A DNA stretch of 64,000 nt. It comes from Enterobacter cancerogenus. Its GTDB lineage: Bacteria; Pseudomonadota; Gammaproteobacteria; Enterobacterales; Enterobacteriaceae. The translations under genes and the position numbers were made by a program. The DNA is taken from assembly GCA_000773965.1 (NCBI GenBank), contig JRUP01000017.1, positions 184,767 through 248,766 of the forward strand. The letters run 5' to 3'. Shown here piece after piece: positions 61,108 to 64,000 of this stretch (the first letter of the stretch is position 1; every line of letters starts with the position of its first letter). The notes under the pieces were generated by a model that was given only the letters and a program-made list of their open reading frames with translations, was not told where the DNA came from and searched no databases.

Positions 61108-62100
61108 TTACACTAGAATCTTATGAATCGCTTCAACCTCTTCTGGGGTCAGCACAGGTTGGCTCAGCATCTCAACCGCATCATCAATTTGCGCAGTTTT
61201 GCTGGCACCAATCAGTACCGAAGTGACACGCGCATCACGTAGCACCCAGCTCAGCGCCATTTGCGCCAGTTTCTGTCCACGCTGCTGCGCAATTGCCTGC
61301 AGCTGGCGCACTTTCTCCATCTTCTCTTGTGTCAGCTGGCTTTCACTGAGGAATTTACTGCCGCTGGCCGCACGGGAATCCTCTGGGATGCCTTGCAGAT
61401 AGCGATCGGTCAGCACGCCGCCCGCCAGCGGAGAGAAGGCGATACAACCGACACCGTTATCACCCAGCACATCCAGTAAACCCTGCTCTTCCGGTGCACG
61501 TTCGAACATGGAGTATTTCGGCTGATGAATCAGGCAAGGCGTGCCCAGATCGCGCAGAATGGCAATCGCTTCGGCCGCTTTATCTGCCGGGTAATTGGAA
61601 ATGGCGGCATACAGCGCTTTACCCTGACGCACCACCTGATCCAGCGCACGCATGGTCTCTTCCAGCGGCGTCTCCGGGTCAAGGCGATGGTGGTAGAAGA
61701 TATCGACATACTCCAGCCCCATGCGCTTCAGGCTCTGATCCAGACTGGAAATCAGATACTTGCGCGAACCCCAGTCGCCGTAAGGGCCGTCCCACATGGT
61801 GTATCCGGCTTTGGTGGAGATCACCAGCTCATCGCGCAGCCCGGCAAAATCTTCGCGCAGAATGCGACCAAAATTGGACTCCGCAGAACCCGGCGGGGGT
61901 CCGTAGTTGTTGGCAAGGTCGAAGTGCGTGATGCCGCGATCAAAGGCGTGGCGCAGTAATTCACGGCTATTATCGACGCGCGTGCTGTCGCCAAAGTTGT
62001 GCCATAAACCCAGCGAAATGGCCGGTAATTTCAGGCCAGTACGGCCACTGCGACGATATTGCATCTGTTGATAGCGATCGGGATGAGGAAATACAGACAT
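61108..62100 (-). CDS. Aldo-keto reductase, YghZ/GpR-like (L-glyceraldehyde 3-phosphate reductase type)
   Basis: NADPH-dependent TIM-barrel oxidoreductase, 330 residues. AKR14-type features are visible: QYRRSGRTGLKLPAISLGLW, DLANNYGPPPGSAESNFGRIL (catalytic Asp and Tyr), the Lys in ISTKAGYTMWDGPYGDWGS, and SVLIGASKTAQIDDAV for cofactor binding. E. coli YghZ detoxifies L-glyceraldehyde-3-phosphate and methylglyoxal. The start at 62100 (MSVFPHPDRYQQMQY) has AGGA seven bases upstream; the longer frame to 62142 is less likely. A palindrome in its promoter may be its operator. Confidence 0.88.
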   Translation of the reverse strand: MSVFPHPDRYQQMQYRRSGRTGLKLPAISLGLWHNFGDSTRVDNSRELLRHAFDRGITHFDLANNYGPPPGSAESNFGRILREDFAGLRDELVISTKAGYTMWDGPYGDWGSRKYLISSLDQSLKRMGLEYVDIFYHHRLDPETPLEETMRALDQVVRQGKALYAAISNYPADKAAEAIAILRDLGTPCLIHQPKYSMFERAPEEQGLLDVLGDNGVGCIAFSPLAGGVLTDRYLQGIPEDSRAASGSKFLSESQLTQEKMEKVRQLQAIAQQRGQKLAQMALSWVLRDARVTSVLIGASKTAQIDDAVEMLSQPVLTPEEVEAIHKILV

Positions 62101-62145
62101 GCAGCGTTCCTGTCTCAAAAGGGGAGAAAGTGACATCAGCATAGC

Positions 62146-62163
62146 AGTGTATGCGTTTACACT
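62146..62163. promoter_or_regulatory. 18 bp palindromic site between the aldo-keto reductase gene and ipdC
   Basis: AGTGTA-N6-TACACT. It resembles a TyrR-type spacing (TGTAAA-N6-TTTACA) but with different half-sites. It lies 46 bases upstream of the aldo-keto reductase start and 151 bases before ipdC. TyrR controls ipdC in Enterobacter cloacae, so that regulator is a reasonable candidate. Confidence 0.4.
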
Positions 62164-62313
62164 AAGCCGAAACGCGCCGAAGATCGCAACTTACAGAATT
62201 TTCTGTCGTCGTAACGATTGCTTGCCACAAATCACCATGCGCTGATGGTGAAAATCTCGACAATTCAGCCACATCGCTGATACTTCGATCATCCCCTTAA
62301 GAAGGAGCTGTCG

Positions 62314-63969
62314 ATGAAAACCCTCAACGTTGGCAACTATTTACTGCACCGTTTACAGCAAGCTGGCATCCGTCACCTGTTCGGCGTGCCGGGTGATTAC
62401 AACCTGCAATTTCTCGACAGCGTTATCGCTCATCCTGAGATTGCCTGGGTCGGTTGCGCCAATGAACTCAATGCCGCCTACGCGGCGGATGGCTACGGTC
62501 GTTGCAACGGTGCTGCTGCACTGCTCACCACGTTTGGCGTGGGTGAACTGAGTGCGATTAATGGCATTGCGGGCAGCTATGCCGAATATGTCCCGGTTAT
62601 TCATATTGTTGGCGCGCCAGCCAGTCGTGCGCAGCAGCAAGGTGACTGTGTACATCATTCACTGGGGGACGGCGACTTCCATCATTTCCTGCGCATGGCA
62701 CAAGAGGTAAGTACCGCCAGCGCGGTGCTGACTGCGGATAATGCGGTTGAAGAAATTGACCGTGTGATATCGGAAGCGCTTAGCCAGCACCGGCCCGGCT
62801 ATCTGCTGCTGGCGGTGGATGTCGCGGCGACGGAGATTACGGTGCCTGATGCTCAGCCCGTTGCGCCTGTCCATCAGGACACCGCCGTTGCGACAGCTTT
62901 TGCTGCTGCCGCTGAACGCTTACTGGCTCCTGCACAGCGCGTGGCGTTACTGGCCGATTTCCTCGCTTCGCGTTGGCAATTGCAATCGCCGCTGTTTGCA
63001 CTCCGCCAACTACGCGCCATTCCCGCCGCTACATTACTGATGGGCAAAGGCGTGCTCGATGAACAGCAGCCCGGCTATGTGGGTACCTACGCTGCCGAAG
63101 GCAGCAGCGATGCGGTGCGCCGGGCCATTGAAGAGACGGATGTCACGCTGTGCGTCGGCGTGCGGTTTACCGATACCCTGACAGCCGGTTTCACCCAGCA
63201 GTTACCCGCAGAGCGCGTTATCGACCTGCAACCGTTTCACGCCACGGTGGGCGGAGAATGCTTTGCGCCGCTTAGCATGGCGCAAGCCCTCGCCGCATTA
63301 TTGCCCGTTTATCAACGCCACTGCGTACATTGGGCACTGGCCGACACTGCATCTTGCGAAGAAATTGAGCAAAACGATGATGCGGTAATCAGTCAGCGCA
63401 CATTCTGGCAGGCGATGCAGCGCTTCCTGCTGCCGGGTGATATCATCCTGGCCGATCAGGGCACGGCCGCCTTTGGTGCCGCCGCGCTGCGTTTACCACC
63501 GGGAGCACAATTGCTGGTGCAACCGCTATGGGGCTCGATTGGCTATACTCTACCGGCGACCTTTGGTGCACAAACGGCACAACCTGACCGACGCGTCATT
63601 TTGATTATCGGTGACGGTTCAGCGCAGCTGACGATCCAGGAGCTGGGTTCCATGCAGCGTGACGGGCAACAGCCGATTATTTTCCTGATCAATAACGACG
63701 GTTACACGGTTGAGCGGGCGATTCACGGCGCTGAACAGCGTTACAACGACATCGCACAATGGAACTGGACTGCGCTGCCACATGCGATGAGCGTAGAGTG
63801 TGCGGCACAAAGCTGGCGAGTGAGCGAAACGGTGCAGTTAACGGCGGTAATGGAGCAATTAATGCGTCAGCGTCGCCTGACGCTGGTGGAAGTGGTGATG
63901 GAAAAACAAGATCTGCCGCCGCTGTTGCGTAAAGTCACTGCAGCTCTGCACCAGCGTAACGGCGGCTAG
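62314..63969 (+). CDS. ipdC: IpdC, indole-3-pyruvate decarboxylase
   Basis: ThDP-dependent decarboxylase of 551 residues converting indole-3-pyruvate to indole-3-acetaldehyde, the key step in microbial indole-3-acetic acid synthesis. The N-terminal domain has the catalytic Glu51 (CANELNAAYAADGYGR) and GDCVHHSLGDGDFHHF, with paired His residues found in pyruvate-type decarboxylases. The C-terminal ThDP motif runs from GDGSAQLTIQELGSM to INNDGYTVERAIHG. AAGGAG lies eight bases before the ATG. Other 2-ketoacids such as phenylpyruvate may be used. It is monocistronic; the last 31 bases of the window show nothing further. Confidence 0.94.
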   Translation: MKTLNVGNYLLHRLQQAGIRHLFGVPGDYNLQFLDSVIAHPEIAWVGCANELNAAYAADGYGRCNGAAALLTTFGVGELSAINGIAGSYAEYVPVIHIVGAPASRAQQQGDCVHHSLGDGDFHHFLRMAQEVSTASAVLTADNAVEEIDRVISEALSQHRPGYLLLAVDVAATEITVPDAQPVAPVHQDTAVATAFAAAAERLLAPAQRVALLADFLASRWQLQSPLFALRQLRAIPAATLLMGKGVLDEQQPGYVGTYAAEGSSDAVRRAIEETDVTLCVGVRFTDTLTAGFTQQLPAERVIDLQPFHATVGGECFAPLSMAQALAALLPVYQRHCVHWALADTASCEEIEQNDDAVISQRTFWQAMQRFLLPGDIILADQGTAAFGAAALRLPPGAQLLVQPLWGSIGYTLPATFGAQTAQPDRRVILIIGDGSAQLTIQELGSMQRDGQQPIIFLINNDGYTVERAIHGAEQRYNDIAQWNWTALPHAMSVECAAQSWRVSETVQLTAVMEQLMRQRRLTLVEVVMEKQDLPPLLRKVTAALHQRNGG

Positions 63970-64000
63970 CCGCTATCCGGCTTAGGCTTTGTCGTTTTAG

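Overview
The window is chromosomal DNA from a gammaproteobacterium of the order Enterobacterales, most likely family Erwiniaceae and probably Pantoea. This is inferred from proteins very close to Escherichia coli orthologues, E. coli-like gene neighbourhoods (talA-tktB-maeB, amiA-hemF, ypeA-yfeZ-yfeY-yfeX, cysPTWAM, crr-ptsI-ptsH, cysK-cysZ-zipA-ligA, yfeH-yfeR, Lys/Val tRNAs-gltX, Ala tRNAs, nupC-mntH-ypeC), the absence of an eut operon between maeB and hemF, and a plant-associate gene, ipdC. No genus-level search was possible.

Layout. 1-8.5 kb: nitrate sensor narQ (truncated by the window edge), a small DUF1471 periplasmic protein, asparagine permease ansP, a reduced periplasmic nitrate reductase operon napDABC, and nudK. 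8.5-16.5 kb: an eight-gene minus-strand sugar operon (DeoR regulator, binding protein, ABC ATPase, two permeases, AlsE-type epimerase, ROK kinase, PfkB kinase). 17-25 kb: a DUF1176 periplasmic protein, ampH, tktB-talA and maeB. 25.1-25.9 kb: a gene-free stretch holding two related ~200 bp multi-hairpin elements and a decaying 35 bp tandem repeat. 25.9-35.5 kb: hemF, amiA, ypeA, yfeZ, yfeY, yfeX and the sulfate/thiosulfate operon cysPTWA with cysM. 35.6-37.7 kb: an OmpR/HAMP-kinase two-component pair not found at this locus in E. coli, followed by another hairpin element. 38-48.6 kb: pts operon, cysK, cysZ, zipA, ligA, ypeB, yfeH, yfeR. 48.5-53 kb: a FlxA-like protein, Lys and Val tRNAs, gltX, a YfeC-like protein, a formate/nitrite channel and two Ala tRNAs. 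53.3-57.6 kb: a tightly overlapping four-gene organosulfur operon. 57.7-64 kb: nupC, mntH, ypeC, an aldo-keto reductase and ipdC.

How the genes fit together. Sulfur assimilation dominates. CysPTWA imports sulfate/thiosulfate, CysZ supplies cytoplasmic sulfate, and CysK and CysM make cysteine. The accessory operon at 53-57 kb (SsuD-like monooxygenase, SsuA-like binding protein, Gln-type thiol dioxygenase, four-domain rhodanese) probably scavenges organic sulfur. NarQ senses nitrate and NapABC reduces it. Carbon metabolism is represented by the PTS core, transketolase/transaldolase, NADP-malic enzyme and the sugar operon.

Most worth a second look are the organosulfur operon with its apparent 3-mercaptopropionate-dioxygenase-like enzyme, the two-kinase epimerase operon without an isomerase, and the family of structured intergenic elements with a shared core but unrelated terminal inverted repeats.
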